From: an uncultured Paenibacillus sp.
GTDB taxonomy: Bacteria > Bacillota > Bacilli > Paenibacillales > Paenibacillaceae
Length of the DNA stretch: 64,000 nt
NCBI GenBank assembly: GCA_937895345.1
Contig: CALAWP010000041.1
Coordinates: forward strand, 1-64,000
Reading direction: 5' to 3'
Under the pieces are notes generated by a model. It was not told the DNA's origin. It saw nothing but the letters and a program-made list of their open reading frames with translations, and made no database searches. The first letter of the stretch is position 1. Every line of letters begins with the position of its first letter. A program made the translations under genes and the position numbers. This document shows positions 52,803 through 62,385 of the stretch, in pieces.

Positions 52803-54854
52803 ATGATGACTAAGCACTCTCCGATCAGCCCGAAGCTGCCCGTTCTTATGCACGGAGCCGATTATAACCCGGACCAATGGCTGCATGATCCAAAGGTGCT
52901 GGAGGAAGACATCCGATTGATGAAGCTGTCCGGATGCAACGTGATGGCGATCGGCATTTTTTCCTGGACGGCGCTGGAGCCGGAGGAAGGCGTCTTCACG
53001 TTCGAATGGATGGACGAGGTGCTGGAACGTTTTGCGGCAAACGGCATTTATGCATGGCTGGCGACGCCGAGCGGCGCCCGTCCCGCCTGGATGTCCGAGA
53101 AGTATCCGGATGTGCTGCGCGTCGGTGCGAATCGCGTCCGCAATTTGCATGGCATGAGGCATAACCATTGCTACACGTCCCCGGTTTACCGGGAGAAGAC
53201 GGCCGTGATCAACCGGAAGCTGGCGGAACGTTACGGCCATCATCCGGCGGTGCTCGGCTGGCATATTTCCAACGAGTTCGGCGGCGACTGCCATTGCGAC
53301 CATTGCCAGGAGGCGTTCCGCGGCTGGCTGAAACGCAAATACGGCACTCTTGAGGCGCTTAATGCCGCGTGGTGGACGTCATTCTGGGCGCATACGTATA
53401 CGGACTGGTCCCAGGTGGTATCGCCCGCGCCGCACGGCGAAAATATGGTGCACGGCCATAATTTGGACTGGCGCCGTTTCGTGACGGATCAGACGGTCGA
53501 CTTCTGCAGGCATGAAATCGAGTCGGTCAAGTTCGCCAATCCGGACTTGCCGGCCACGACGAACATGCATATGATCGAAGGGCTTGACTACCGCAAGTTT
53601 GCCGATCTTCTGGACGTCGTCTCGTGGGATGCGTACCCGACCTGGCATGACGGCAAGGACGACAGCGGGCTCGCCGCTTCCGTCGCCTTTTATCACGACT
53701 TGTACCGCAGCCTGAAGCGGAAGCCGTTTCTCCTTATGGAAAGCACGCCGAGCCTGACGAACTGGCAGCCCGTCAGCAAGCTGAAGCGTCCGGGCATGCA
53801 CCGCCTGTCGTCGCTGCAAGCGATCGCGCACGGCTCGGATTCGGTGCAATATTTTCAGTGGCGCAAAAGCCGCGGCTCCAGCGAAAAGTTCCACGGCGCC
53901 GTCGTCGATCACGTCGGCCACGAGCATACCCGGGTATTCCAGGACGTAGCCGGGCTCGGCGCTTCGCTGGCCGCGCTCTCCGAAATTGCGGGTACGTCAA
54001 CGCCGGCCGAGTCGGCCATTCTGTTCGATTGGGATAACCGCTGGGCGGTGAAGGATGCCCAAGGGCCGCGCAATATGGGCATCAAATACGAGGATACGGT
54101 GCTGGCGCATCATCGCGCGTTCTGGAAGCAAGGCGTAGCAACGGACGTGATCGGCAGCGAGGACGACTTCTCGCCGTACAAGCTGATCGTCGCGCCTATG
54201 CTGTACATGTGCCGCGAGGAAACCGGCCGGAAGCTGGAACGCTTCGTCGAGAACGGCGGCACGCTCGTGACGACCTACTGGTCGGGCATCGTCGACGAAC
54301 ACGATCTTTGCCATCTTGGCGGCTTCCCGGGGCCATTGCGCAAGACGCTCGGCATTTGGGCGGAGGAGATTGAAGGACTATACGATGGCGAAACGAACGG
54401 TCTCGTCTTGCCGGCAGGCAATTCGCTTGGCCTCGGAGGCGCGTACGAGTCGCACGAGCTGTGCGAGCTCGTACATGCGGAAACGGCCGAGGTGCTCGGC
54501 GTTTACGCGGACGACTTCTACGCAGGCCGTCCGGCGCTGACGGTCAACCGTCTCGGACAAGGCCGCGCCTATTATATGGCGACGCGGCTGAAGGACGACT
54601 TCTTGGCGGACTTCTACACGGCCGTCGTCAGGGAAGCGGGCGTCGCGCGCGCCTTGGAAGCGGCATTGCCGCAGGGCGTTACCGCGCAGCTGCGCACCGA
54701 CGGCGAGACGGACTACGTCTTCGTCATGAACTTCAGCGGCGAGACGCGTTTGGTGCAGCTTGACGGCCGCAGCTACGTTGACATGGAATCCGGCGAGCCG
54801 GTTGCCGGCGCACTGGAGCTGCCCGCGAACGGCGTGGCGGTGTTGAGGCGGTAA
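52803..54854 (+). CDS. Beta-galactosidase, GH42
   Basis: A 683-residue enzyme of family GH42 that removes beta-linked galactose from oligosaccharides. The TIM barrel starts ADYNPDQWLHDP, the acid/base Glu lies in WHISNEFGG with a nearby zinc-type Cys cluster (CHCDHCQ), and the nucleophile is in LLMESTPS. A trimerisation domain and a C-terminal beta domain follow. There is no signal peptide, so it works on imported sugars. It starts behind AAGGAG and is read away from the AraC gene. Confidence 0.95.
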   Translation: MMTKHSPISPKLPVLMHGADYNPDQWLHDPKVLEEDIRLMKLSGCNVMAIGIFSWTALEPEEGVFTFEWMDEVLERFAANGIYAWLATPSGARPAWMSEKYPDVLRVGANRVRNLHGMRHNHCYTSPVYREKTAVINRKLAERYGHHPAVLGWHISNEFGGDCHCDHCQEAFRGWLKRKYGTLEALNAAWWTSFWAHTYTDWSQVVSPAPHGENMVHGHNLDWRRFVTDQTVDFCRHEIESVKFANPDLPATTNMHMIEGLDYRKFADLLDVVSWDAYPTWHDGKDDSGLAASVAFYHDLYRSLKRKPFLLMESTPSLTNWQPVSKLKRPGMHRLSSLQAIAHGSDSVQYFQWRKSRGSSEKFHGAVVDHVGHEHTRVFQDVAGLGASLAALSEIAGTSTPAESAILFDWDNRWAVKDAQGPRNMGIKYEDTVLAHHRAFWKQGVATDVIGSEDDFSPYKLIVAPMLYMCREETGRKLERFVENGGTLVTTYWSGIVDEHDLCHLGGFPGPLRKTLGIWAEEIEGLYDGETNGLVLPAGNSLGLGGAYESHELCELVHAETAEVLGVYADDFYAGRPALTVNRLGQGRAYYMATRLKDDFLADFYTAVVREAGVARALEAALPQGVTAQLRTDGETDYVFVMNFSGETRLVQLDGRSYVDMESGEPVAGALELPANGVAVLRR

Positions 54855-54936
54855 AGCTATACAGGTAAAGATCAAATAGAATGACGGAGTGTTTTATCGG
54901 ATATGCAGGTGACTTCCCCTAGGAGGAGTAAGAACA

Positions 54937-55521
54937 ATGAATCTATTCGATCATGGCATAGACAACTCGATCAATCCTGAATTAACGTGGCTGAACGAAC
55001 CTGTCGATTGGAGCTTTAAGCGGGATGGTTCCTTAGAAGTCATTGCGCCTCCGAAATCCGATTTTTTTATCGATCCGTCGGGACAATCTGCGCGCTCGTC
55101 CGCCCCGTTCCTGTATACGTCGGTAAAAGGGGATTTTCAAGCGGAAACAAGGGTTCGCGTGGAAATGAAGGCGCCTTACGATTCCGGATGTCTGATGGTT
55201 ATGTCGGATGAAACCCATTGGGCGAAGTTATGCTTCGAGTTTTATGAGAACCGTCCCACCATCATCAGCGTCGTAACTAACCGCGCTTCGGATGATTGCA
55301 TATCGTTCAAAGCGGAAGCGAGCGAACCCTATTTGAGAGTCGTGAGAAAAGGCAGTTGTTTTACTTTTTATTATTCAGAGGACGGACAAAGCTGGCAAAT
55401 GATTCGTTATTTCGGCCTGGATTGCGCGGACGACATCAAGGCAGGCGTCGTTGCGCAGTCGCCAACCGGCGAAGGCTGCCGCGTCACTTTTTCTCGATTG
55501 ACGGTTACGCAAGCTCCATAA
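54937..55521 (+). CDS. DUF1349 protein (YesU-like)
   Basis: A 194-residue single-domain protein of family DUF1349, a beta-sandwich related to concanavalin-type lectins. KSDFFIDPSGQ, YDSGCLMVMSDETHWAKLCFE and YFGLDCADDIKAGVVAQSPT are the family stretches. AGGAGGAG precedes the ATG. It follows the beta-galactosidase by 80 bases, so it may help to bind or use the same oligosaccharide, though this is context inference. Confidence 0.85.
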   Translation: MNLFDHGIDNSINPELTWLNEPVDWSFKRDGSLEVIAPPKSDFFIDPSGQSARSSAPFLYTSVKGDFQAETRVRVEMKAPYDSGCLMVMSDETHWAKLCFEFYENRPTIISVVTNRASDDCISFKAEASEPYLRVVRKGSCFTFYYSEDGQSWQMIRYFGLDCADDIKAGVVAQSPTGEGCRVTFSRLTVTQAP

Positions 55522-55528
55522 AATCTAA

Positions 55529-55566
55529 CAACAAACAACCTTTGTCTATTAAAGGTTGTTTTGTTG
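55529..55566 (+). terminator. Terminator of the GH42-DUF1349 unit
   Basis: AACAACCTTT and AAAGGTTGTT pair over seven bases, with TTTTGTTG following; it lies just after the DUF1349 stop. Confidence 0.8.
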
Positions 55567-55654
55567 ATTTTAGTATGTAAGGTGCTGCAAAATAGGATTA
55601 TTAGCGACAACCGGTGCCGATCCGTTATTTCCGTTATTTAGAGGAGGGGGTTCT

Positions 55655-56530
55655 ATGAGAACCGAACAGCAAATGATGGATATGCTGCTCGATTTTGCGA
55701 GAAACGATGCGCGCATTCGACTGGCAACGCTGGAAGGATCGCGCACTAATCCGAATATTCCGAAGGACGAGTTTCAGGATTACGATTTTTCGTATTTTGT
55801 TACGGATATGGACGGCTTCAAACGAAGCGACGATTGGCTGGACGCGTTCGGGGACCGGCTTATGATGCAGAAACCGGAGGACATGGAGCTGTTTCCGCCC
55901 GAGCTGGGCAGCTGGTTTTCGTATTTGATTCTGTTCGAGGACGGCAACAAGCTGGATTTGACCCTTATTCCCGTGGAGGAGACTGAAGAATATTTTGCGA
56001 ACGGCGACGGGCTGGTCGAGGTGCTGCTCGACAAGGACGGACTGGCGGCAGATGCGCCGCCCGCCACCGACCGCCATTACTGGATTCAGCGGCCGACCGC
56101 CAGGCAATTCGACGATTGCTGCAACGAGTTTTGGATGGTGTCGACCTACATCGTCAAAGGTTTGGCGCGACAGGAAATTTTGTTCGCCATTGATCACTTG
56201 AACGAGATTGCCCGTCCCAACCTGCTGCGGATGATGGCTTGGCAGATCGGCGCGGAGCAAGGATATACGTTCAGCGTGGGCAAAAACTGCAAGTTCATTC
56301 AGCGGTATCTTCCGGACGAGACATGGAAAGAACTGCTGGCGACGTATGCGACGAGGAGTTATGCGGAAACGAGGAGCGCTTTGCTTCAATGTTTTGCGTT
56401 GTTTCGATCGGCGTCCCGAGCGGTGGCGGAACGGCTTGGCTATTCATACCCGCCTTACGACAAGACGATTACGGGTTATGCGGAGCGGGTGTTTGCAAAG
56501 TATGGCGAACGGCTGCAAGGCGAGAGGTAA
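55655..56530 (+). CDS. Aminoglycoside 6-adenylyltransferase, ANT(6)-type
   Basis: A 291-residue nucleotidyltransferase that by family transfers AMP to the 6 position of streptomycin. The nucleotide site is LEGSRTNPNIP, then the metal residues in DYDFSYFV and KLDLTLIPVEE. WMVSTYIVKGLARQEILFAID and RMMAWQIGAEQGY belong to the C-terminal substrate domain. Length is as in Bacillus AadK (about 284). It is chromosomal and not linked to any mobile element, so it is likely intrinsic; whether it gives resistance cannot be judged from sequence. Confidence 0.88.
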   Translation: MRTEQQMMDMLLDFARNDARIRLATLEGSRTNPNIPKDEFQDYDFSYFVTDMDGFKRSDDWLDAFGDRLMMQKPEDMELFPPELGSWFSYLILFEDGNKLDLTLIPVEETEEYFANGDGLVEVLLDKDGLAADAPPATDRHYWIQRPTARQFDDCCNEFWMVSTYIVKGLARQEILFAIDHLNEIARPNLLRMMAWQIGAEQGYTFSVGKNCKFIQRYLPDETWKELLATYATRSYAETRSALLQCFALFRSASRAVAERLGYSYPPYDKTITGYAERVFAKYGERLQGER

Positions 56531-56630
56531 GCCGATAGAACTTCGGTCGGCCGAGGTACCCGGATCAATTGACGAGAAACAAAAAAAGCCGATGACTCGC
56601 AGCTGCGCGGGCCATCGGCTTTCGATTCTA

Positions 56631-57440
56631 TTACCCCAAAGAAGCCGCCGCTGCCAACGCTTCTTCCTGCGTCAGCGGACCGACGATCGCATATTGAATG
56701 CCGTCTGCGCTCCAATACAGCTCGGTCAGCTGCGGCTGGGCGTACACATAACCTTCCGAGCCGTTCACCTCGATCGCCTCGAACAGATCGAACGGGATGA
56801 CCGCTTGATCCCGGTCGACGGTGTAGGTAATCGTCTGATCTCCGGATTGGTAGAAAAAGACGGCCCTCGTCGCGGCGTTCGGATCCATGCCCGTCGTTTC
56901 GATATAATCGAGAGCAAAGCCTTCCGGCATTGACGACGGCACCGGCAAAGCGGAGCCGAAACGGGCGCTTGCTTCCTCCGGCGTCTGCACGGTGACGGTC
57001 GTCAGCTGGGAGAGCCCGCTTCCGGCTGCGCCGTCTCCCGGGTTGACGCCCGAGGCGCCGTTACCCGGCACGGTTCCATTGTCCGGCTCCGTCGTGCCGG
57101 CGTCTCCCGGATGAGTGACGCCCGCGCTTAATCCCGGGTCGTCAACGAGGTAATCCTGGCTCGTTGAGCCGTTCAGCAGCGGCACCGAAACGGCGACGAC
57201 CAGCAGCACGACGGCGGCTGCCGCGCCGATCGCCCATTTGCTTCGCCATGCGGGCAAGTGCGTGCGAGACGGCGTCGACCCTTGCGGAACCGGAACATTT
57301 TTTTGCTGAATATCGAATGGTTTCATACGATTCATCACCCGTTCTTTTAATTTGTTATCGAACTCCAATTCATTGAACAACAGCTCGTCGCTTTCGGCTT
57401 TCAGCCGTTCTTGAAGCAGTTTGTCAAGTCGTTCCATCAT
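56631..57440 (-). CDS. Anti-sigma factor, DUF4367-like
   Basis: A 269-residue membrane protein with a cytoplasmic N-terminal part (residues 1-65), one membrane segment (WAIGAAAAVVLLVVAVSVPLL), a flexible linker rich in Gly/Asn/Pro (residues 100-140) and an outer beta domain (VPSSMPEGFALDYI) similar to DUF4367. Its start (ATGATG) overlaps the end of the sigma gene by about 17 bases. This is the layout of an ECF sigma-regulator pair, in which it would hold the sigma factor until an envelope signal. Confidence 0.85.
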   Translation of the reverse strand: MMERLDKLLQERLKAESDELLFNELEFDNKLKERVMNRMKPFDIQQKNVPVPQGSTPSRTHLPAWRSKWAIGAAAAVVLLVVAVSVPLLNGSTSQDYLVDDPGLSAGVTHPGDAGTTEPDNGTVPGNGASGVNPGDGAAGSGLSQLTTVTVQTPEEASARFGSALPVPSSMPEGFALDYIETTGMDPNAATRAVFFYQSGDQTITYTVDRDQAVIPFDLFEAIEVNGSEGYVYAQPQLTELYWSADGIQYAIVGPLTQEEALAAAASLG

Positions 57441-57984
57441 GCAGCGCCTCCTTGTCGATCAGCCGGCTGAGCCGGACTCTTGCCCGGTGCAGCCTGCCGC
57501 GCACCGTGCCTTCGGGCAAACCGCAGGCTTCGGCGATTTCGCGGGTCGTCAAATCCAGGTAATAGTACATGTACAGCACTTCCTGATAGGGCATTTCCAA
57601 CTCCAGCACATATTTTAAAATTTCGCTTTGCGCAAGCCGGTTTAGCGCCTCTGTCTCGGTGTGAAACGTCCTGCCGCTTTGCAGCTCCATCGGATCGGTC
57701 GGCTGCTCGGAGGACATCTTGAGTCCCAGCTTGTCGCGGCATACATTGACGGTTATTTTGATCAGCCATGTTCGGACCGAGCTGTCGCCGCGAAATTTCG
57801 TCCAGCTCCGGTAGGCGCGGAGGAACGTTTCCTGGCTGATGTCTTCGGCCAAATGACGGTCGCCCGTATAAAAATAAGCGGATCGAAGCACGGTCTGGCC
57901 GTATTCGTCCATGAGTTGCTCCAACGCCCGGGCGGGATCGTCAGAATAGCTTTGTTTGAGTTTCGGGCCGGCCGGCACCGTCAT
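57424..57984 (-). CDS. ECF RNA polymerase sigma factor
   Basis: A 186-residue ECF sigma factor with region 2 (AEDISQETFLRAYRSW, then RGDSSVRTWLIKITVNVCRD) and region 4 (YQEVLYMYYYLDLTTREIAE, GLPEGTVRGRLHRARVRL). It overlaps the anti-sigma gene in a two-gene unit. GGAGGTGG lies ahead of the start. Upstream of it, GAAAC and GTCTA occur but with a spacing too short for a normal ECF promoter, so autoregulation is possible but not shown. Confidence 0.92.
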   Translation of the reverse strand: MTVPAGPKLKQSYSDDPARALEQLMDEYGQTVLRSAYFYTGDRHLAEDISQETFLRAYRSWTKFRGDSSVRTWLIKITVNVCRDKLGLKMSSEQPTDPMELQSGRTFHTETEALNRLAQSEILKYVLELEMPYQEVLYMYYYLDLTTREIAEACGLPEGTVRGRLHRARVRLSRLIDKEALHDGTT

Positions 57985-58110
57985 GCGTAACCACCTCCAC
58001 TCTTATAGACTGGTCGACTTTCGGTTTCGCTTCGCTTTTTGAAAAACTTTTTTTCGTTTCGTTACGTTTATAAAGGTGCAAGCCAACCTACGACAAGGAG
58101 GCCGTTACGT

Positions 58111-58542
58111 TTGTCCGATAAATTGATGGGCGCGGCAGCGATTATTACGAACGCTATAGGTCAAGTATTGTTAGTGAGGCACAGTTATGGCAAGCAGAAC
58201 TGGGATTTGCCGGGAGGCAAAGCGGAGCCGAAGGAGTCGGCGCAGGAAACGGCGCAAAGAGAGGTGAGGGAGGAGGTCGGATTGGAAGTCGAAATCGGCG
58301 CATTGACCGGCATTTATTACGATCCGGCGTACGACATGCATCATTTTGCGTTTCTGGCCAACGGCGGCACGGGACAGGAGCCTGTTCCGAGCTCTCCCGA
58401 AATTATGGAATGCGGTTATTTTTCGATAGAGGAGCTGCCGCGGCCGATGAGCGATTTTACGTACCGGCGCCTTCAGGATGCGCTGAAAGAGCGGCGGGAC
58501 GAGCTGTTTCATACGATCGGGCCGAGAGTGTGGCTGGAGTGA
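58111..58542 (+). CDS. Nudix hydrolase
   Basis: A 143-residue Nudix enzyme that hydrolyses a nucleoside diphosphate linked to another group. The Nudix box is seen in full: GGKAEPKESAQETAQREVRE followed by EVGLE. The N-terminal strands (GAAAIITNAIGQVLLVRHSY) fit the family. TTG 58111 is preferred, as AAGGAGG is nine bases upstream; translation from a farther upstream ATG would have no site. Transcribed away from the sigma factor. The substrate is unknown. Confidence 0.88.
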   Translation: MSDKLMGAAAIITNAIGQVLLVRHSYGKQNWDLPGGKAEPKESAQETAQREVREEVGLEVEIGALTGIYYDPAYDMHHFAFLANGGTGQEPVPSSPEIMECGYFSIEELPRPMSDFTYRRLQDALKERRDELFHTIGPRVWLE

Positions 58543-58601
58543 GGATGCGGCGGAGAGTAATGCGGGTTGCCGCAAACTAAAGTTAAGGAGGCCGAGCGGG
58601 C

Positions 58602-59030
58602 ATGACTCGAAAATTGTGGCTGGTGCTGGCGACCGGCGTTTTATCGATTGTGGTCGGTGCACTCTATTGGTTTGATCTATCGTTCACGTATCGGTTTCTT
58701 GGACCGGAAGCCGGTTCGGAGCGCGAAACGGTGCGGCTATGGTGTCAATTTGCGTTCGGGCTGGGCGCGTTGCTGCTGCTCATGCTGCTTGGCAGGCCTT
58801 GGATGAGGAAAGGACTGAACGACAGCTTGCTTATCCTGATTCTGAGCTGCATTTTCATTATTCAGCTGCCGGCGTTCGGGCTTTGGCTGATGGTGCTGTT
58901 GTGGAGTGCGGCCGACGGCTCGCTGGGCGTTGCCGTCCATGCGGCGCAGCTGCTGCTAATCGCGGTTATATTCGTTACGGGCAGCCGCGGTATGGCAGGA
59001 AATCCTGAACCGGTCGGACAGTTGGAATGA
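58602..59030 (+). CDS. Hypothetical membrane protein
   Basis: A 142-residue protein with four hydrophobic segments (residues about 7-25, 49-65, 75-100 and 110-128), starting at ATG behind AAGGAGG. There are no charged motifs or known domains, and I do not recognise it. It follows the Nudix gene by 59 bases on the same strand and could be cotranscribed. Confidence 0.75.
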   Translation: MTRKLWLVLATGVLSIVVGALYWFDLSFTYRFLGPEAGSERETVRLWCQFAFGLGALLLLMLLGRPWMRKGLNDSLLILILSCIFIIQLPAFGLWLMVLLWSAADGSLGVAVHAAQLLLIAVIFVTGSRGMAGNPEPVGQLE

Positions 59031-59185
59031 CCGTATCGCGGACGAACGGCTAAGCAATCGGTAAGAAATCTTTATCCGTTGGACGCGATATAATGACGTT
59101 ACCCGGCATTCGTTTAGACGAGCAACAGAAAGTGCCCGCGAACGCATGGATCGGTGCATCGTGAAGTGATGAAAGGAGTGCGTGG

Positions 59186-59650
59186 ATGGCTACTTTGAAG
59201 CAAGTACCGGTCGTCACCTCCGACATGCTTGTTCGCAGACCGGTCGAAGAAGTATTCGAAGCTTTTGTCGATCCGGCCATTACGACGAAGTTTTGGTTTA
59301 CCAAAAGCAGCGGAAGATTGGAAGAGGGCAAAAATGTTCGGTGGGAGTGGGAAATGTACGGCGTCGCCGACGACATTCATGTTCAAGAGATGAAGCCCGG
59401 CAGGCTGATTCGGATCGCATCATCGGATAACACCGTAACCGAGTGGCGGTTTACTCCCCGAACGGATACCGAAACCTTAGTTTCGATCACCCATTCCGGA
59501 TTTACCGGCAGCGGGGATGAGATGGTAAGCTACGCCATAGATTCGATGGGGGGCTATACGATGGTGCTTTGCGCGCTGAAGGCTCTGCTGGAACACAACG
59601 TCATTTTGACGGTTGTAGCGGACAAGGCTCCCGACAGCCACGTCGATTGA
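59186..59650 (+). CDS. SRPBCC (AHSA1-like) protein
   Basis: A 154-residue soluble protein with the START-like helix-grip fold: VRRPVEEVFEAFVDPAITTK at the start, then VRWEWEMYG, and a long C-terminal helix (GGYTMVLCALKALLEH). AHSA1-domain proteins bind small hydrophobic ligands or act as partners of chaperones; none can be named. AAAGGAG lies ahead of the ATG. It is followed by a strong terminator. Confidence 0.87.
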   Translation: MATLKQVPVVTSDMLVRRPVEEVFEAFVDPAITTKFWFTKSSGRLEEGKNVRWEWEMYGVADDIHVQEMKPGRLIRIASSDNTVTEWRFTPRTDTETLVSITHSGFTGSGDEMVSYAIDSMGGYTMVLCALKALLEHNVILTVVADKAPDSHVD

Positions 59651-59681
59651 TGCCGTCTCATTCGGGAACAAGCGTGTACGG

Positions 59682-59736
59682 GAACAAGCGTGTTTTGATC
59701 GAGCTTTGCGTTCAAAACGCGCTTGTTCTGTTTTTC
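59682..59736 (+). terminator. Terminator after the SRPBCC gene
   Basis: GAACAAGCG then TGTTTTGA pairs with TCAAAACGC then GCTTGTTC, and is followed by TGTTTTT. Its left part duplicates the preceding 15 bases (GGGAACAAGCGTGT at 59664 and 59680). Confidence 0.85.
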
Positions 59737-59837
59737 CGTTTCGTTATACACTGGGGTTGTGGCTGGATCGGCCTCCGGAATCGGACATGCATCTTACGGA
59801 TTTTATATGAATTGGAAAAAGGAGACTTCGCAATCAA

Positions 59838-60164
59838 ATGGTGTGGTCTATGTTCATCTTCCTGCTTGCGGGATTGGCCGAGATCGGCGGAGGTTACCTG
59901 GTCTGGCTCTGGCTGCGCGAATCAAAGTCTTACTGGTACGGCATAGCCGGCAGTCTCGTGCTTGTGTTATACGGCATCCTTCCGACGCTGCAACATTTCC
60001 CGTCGTTTGGCCGCGTATATGCGGCCTATGGAGGGGTGTTTATTATTTTGGCCGTATTATGGGGCTGGCTGGTCGACCGCAAAACGCCGGATCTGTACGA
60101 TTGGATCGGCGCAGTCGTGTGCTTGCTTGGCGTGGCGATCATGCTGTGGGCGCCCAGACCTTGA
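59838..60164 (+). CDS. ynfA: YnfA family membrane protein (UPF0060)
   Basis: A 108-residue protein with four membrane segments. The family motif AGLAEIGGGYLVWLWLRE is at the start, and YAAYGGVFIILAVLWGWLVD in the third helix. YnfA proteins resemble small multidrug exporters and form dimers, but their substrate is not settled. AGGAG lies 12 bases upstream. It is not part of an operon. Confidence 0.92.
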   Translation: MVWSMFIFLLAGLAEIGGGYLVWLWLRESKSYWYGIAGSLVLVLYGILPTLQHFPSFGRVYAAYGGVFIILAVLWGWLVDRKTPDLYDWIGAVVCLLGVAIMLWAPRP

Positions 60165-60252
60165 ACCGTCCCGAATGGATGCGATATGCTTAGGCTGCCC
60201 GGATGACCGTTGGCATTCAAGATCCAGGTGAGTTTAACATTCGACGTATTCC

Positions 60253-60675
60253 TTATTGTCCTACTTCCACAAACCGTTTGATCCGGCTGCGGATGGCGTC
60301 GCGGACTTCGCGGAATTTGGCCGTTACTTCCTCCTCCGTGCCCGTCGCCTTCGCCGGGTCGTCGAAGCCCCAATGCCAGCGCACGGCTTTGTCATTGCGC
60401 ACAGCCGGGCAATGATCGTTGGCGTGCCCGCACAGCGTGATGATGTAATCCGCCCTGGCCAACAGCTCCGGATCGATGACGTCGGACGTATGTCCGGAGA
60501 TGTCGATTCCCGCTTCCTTCATCGCCGCTGCCGCCCGCGGATTTAAGCCGTGCGCTTCCAGTCCCGCGCTGCGGACTTCAAATTTGTCGCTGCCGAGCGC
60601 CTTCAGAAAGCCGTCCGCCATCTGGCTGCGGCAAGAGTTGCCTGTGCAAAGAAAATAAACGAGTTTTTTGTCCAT
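60253..60675 (-). CDS. arsC: Arsenate reductase (thioredoxin-coupled)
   Basis: A 140-residue arsenate reductase of the low-molecular-weight phosphatase fold, reducing arsenate to arsenite. The nucleophilic Cys10 lies in LCTGNSCRSQMA, and the two later redox Cys are in IITLCGHANDHCPAV, as in the thioredoxin-linked group. ATG 60675 follows GGAG at nine bases. It is the last gene of the ars operon, 80 bases after the pump. Confidence 0.95.
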   Translation of the reverse strand: MDKKLVYFLCTGNSCRSQMADGFLKALGSDKFEVRSAGLEAHGLNPRAAAAMKEAGIDISGHTSDVIDPELLARADYIITLCGHANDHCPAVRNDKAVRWHWGFDDPAKATGTEEEVTAKFREVRDAIRSRIKRFVEVGQ

Positions 60676-60755
60676 CGCGAATCTCTCCTGTTTCATCGTT
60701 TAATGGTTGATGCATGCTCAAAAAATACGGCTTCTTACGGCATCCGGATAGCAGT

Positions 60756-62048
60756 CTACGATAATACGGACAGCCACAAGTAAAGGCCAAGCAGCGTAAG
60801 AAGCAGCGTCGGTATCGTCAACACGATGCCGACTCGGAAATAGTAGCCCCAGCCGATGCGCACCCCCTTCTGAGCCAGCACGTGAAGCCAGAGCAGCGTG
60901 GCGAGCGAGCCGATCGGCGTTATTTTCGGACCGAGATCGCTGCCGATGACGTTGGCGTATATGAGCGCTTCCCGGATAACGCCTTCCGCTCCCGTTCCTT
61001 CAATGGCCAGCGCGTTAATCATCACGGTCGGCATATTGTTCATAACCGAAGACAGGACCGCGGCTGCAAATCCCATGCCGAGCGAAGCGGCCAGCAAGCC
61101 TTGATCGGCCATGAAGGCGACAGCTTGGCCAAGGGCGTCGGTCAGGCCGGCGTTTTTGAGCCCGTAGACGACGACGTACATGCCAATGGAGAAAATAACG
61201 ACCGACCATGGCGCACCTTTGACGATGTTGACGGTATCGATCGCTTTGCTGGACCGGGCGAGGAGCATAAACAGCAACGCGACCGTTCCCGCGACGGCGG
61301 ATACCGGAATATGGATAATGCCGCCGGCGAGATACGCGGTAAGCAGAACGCCCAGCATCCACCACGATAACCGGAACAGCCGCGGATCTCTGATCGCATC
61401 CTTCGGCGATTGAAGCTGCGAGCTGTCGTAGGTTTGGGGGATGTCTTTTTTGAAAAACAGATAAAGCACGAACAAGCTGGCAGCTATCGAGAACAGGCTG
61501 ACCACGATCATGCGGCTCGCATATTCGACGAAACCGATGCCGAAAAAGTCGGCGGACACGATATTGACCAAATTGCTGACGACAAGCGGCAGCGAGGCGG
61601 TGTCCGAGATAAAGCCGCTGGCCATGATGAAAGGCAGAATCATTCGGTCCGGAAACCGGAGAGCCCGCACCATGGCAAGAACGATCGGCGTCAGGATAAG
61701 GGCCGCGCCGTCGTTGGCGAACAGCGCCGCCACCGCCGCGCCGAGCAGGACGACGTACACGAACATCAGGCGCCCGTTGCCATTGGCCAGACGAGCCATA
61801 TGAAGCGCCGCCCATTCGAAAAATCCGATATCGTCGAGAATAAGCGAAATCAATATGATGGCGACAAAAGCAAGAGTCGCGTTCCAGACGATGCCGGTTA
61901 CCGTGACGACGTCCTGCAAAGAAACGACTTGAAACGCAAGGGCGAGCAACGCGCCGGCGGCGGCCGACCAGCCGATGCCGAGTCCTTTGGGCTGCCAGAT
62001 GACGAACGTTAACGTCAAAATAAAAATGAGAGATGCCAGGTAAACCAT
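60756..62048 (-). CDS. arsB: Arsenite efflux pump
   Basis: A 430-residue transporter of the ArsB family with about twelve membrane segments that expels arsenite. Family stretches include LFANDGAALILTPIVLAMV, ISDTASLPLVVSNLVNIVSA and VMNNMPTVMI. AAGGAGG precedes the ATG, ten bases after the arsR stop, so both are in one transcript. There is no ArsA ATPase, so it works by itself using the proton motive force. Confidence 0.95.
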   Translation of the reverse strand: MVYLASLIFILTLTFVIWQPKGLGIGWSAAAGALLALAFQVVSLQDVVTVTGIVWNATLAFVAIILISLILDDIGFFEWAALHMARLANGNGRLMFVYVVLLGAAVAALFANDGAALILTPIVLAMVRALRFPDRMILPFIMASGFISDTASLPLVVSNLVNIVSADFFGIGFVEYASRMIVVSLFSIAASLFVLYLFFKKDIPQTYDSSQLQSPKDAIRDPRLFRLSWWMLGVLLTAYLAGGIIHIPVSAVAGTVALLFMLLARSSKAIDTVNIVKGAPWSVVIFSIGMYVVVYGLKNAGLTDALGQAVAFMADQGLLAASLGMGFAAAVLSSVMNNMPTVMINALAIEGTGAEGVIREALIYANVIGSDLGPKITPIGSLATLLWLHVLAQKGVRIGWGYYFRVGIVLTIPTLLLTLLGLYLWLSVLS

Positions 62049-62058
62049 GCCGTCCTCC

Positions 62059-62385
62059 TTAATCGCAGCAATTGGAATTGCCGCATGCCTGATCGATTGT
62101 ATCTTTTAGAGAAGGGAGGCGGTCCAGCAACGGGTGCAAATACGGCCGATCTTCCACGTTCAGCGAATAGTAGACCCACTGCCCGCGTTTCCGTTCCTTG
62201 ACCAGTCCGCCCGCTTTCAGCTTGCGCATATGCTGACTGACGTTCGGCTGGCTCGTCTGCAGCGCATCGACCAGCTCGCAAACGCATAATTCGCGCTCCT
62301 TCAAAGCGGCCACAATCGTTAATCGGGTGTTATCGCCCAGAAGCTTGAGCGTTTCGGCCATTTGGCCGAGCTCGACGTTGTTCAT
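62059..62385 (-). CDS. arsR: ArsR metalloregulatory repressor
   Basis: A 108-residue winged-helix repressor. The arsenite site is in ELCVCELVDALQTSQPNVSQ, with the two Cys of the ELCVC box beside the recognition helix, and there are further cysteines in the tail (ACGNSNCCD) that may add to metal binding. GGAG lies eight bases before the ATG. It would release the operator when arsenite binds and so turn on arsRBC. Confidence 0.95.
   Translation of the reverse strand: MNNVELGQMAETLKLLGDNTRLTIVAALKERELCVCELVDALQTSQPNVSQHMRKLKAGGLVKERKRGQWVYYSLNVEDRPYLHPLLDRLPSLKDTIDQACGNSNCCD

Noticed and set aside
57985..58080. Autoregulatory ECF promoter before the sigma gene
   Set aside because: GAAAC and GTCTA are present on the minus strand but only 13 bases apart, shorter than the 16-17 expected.
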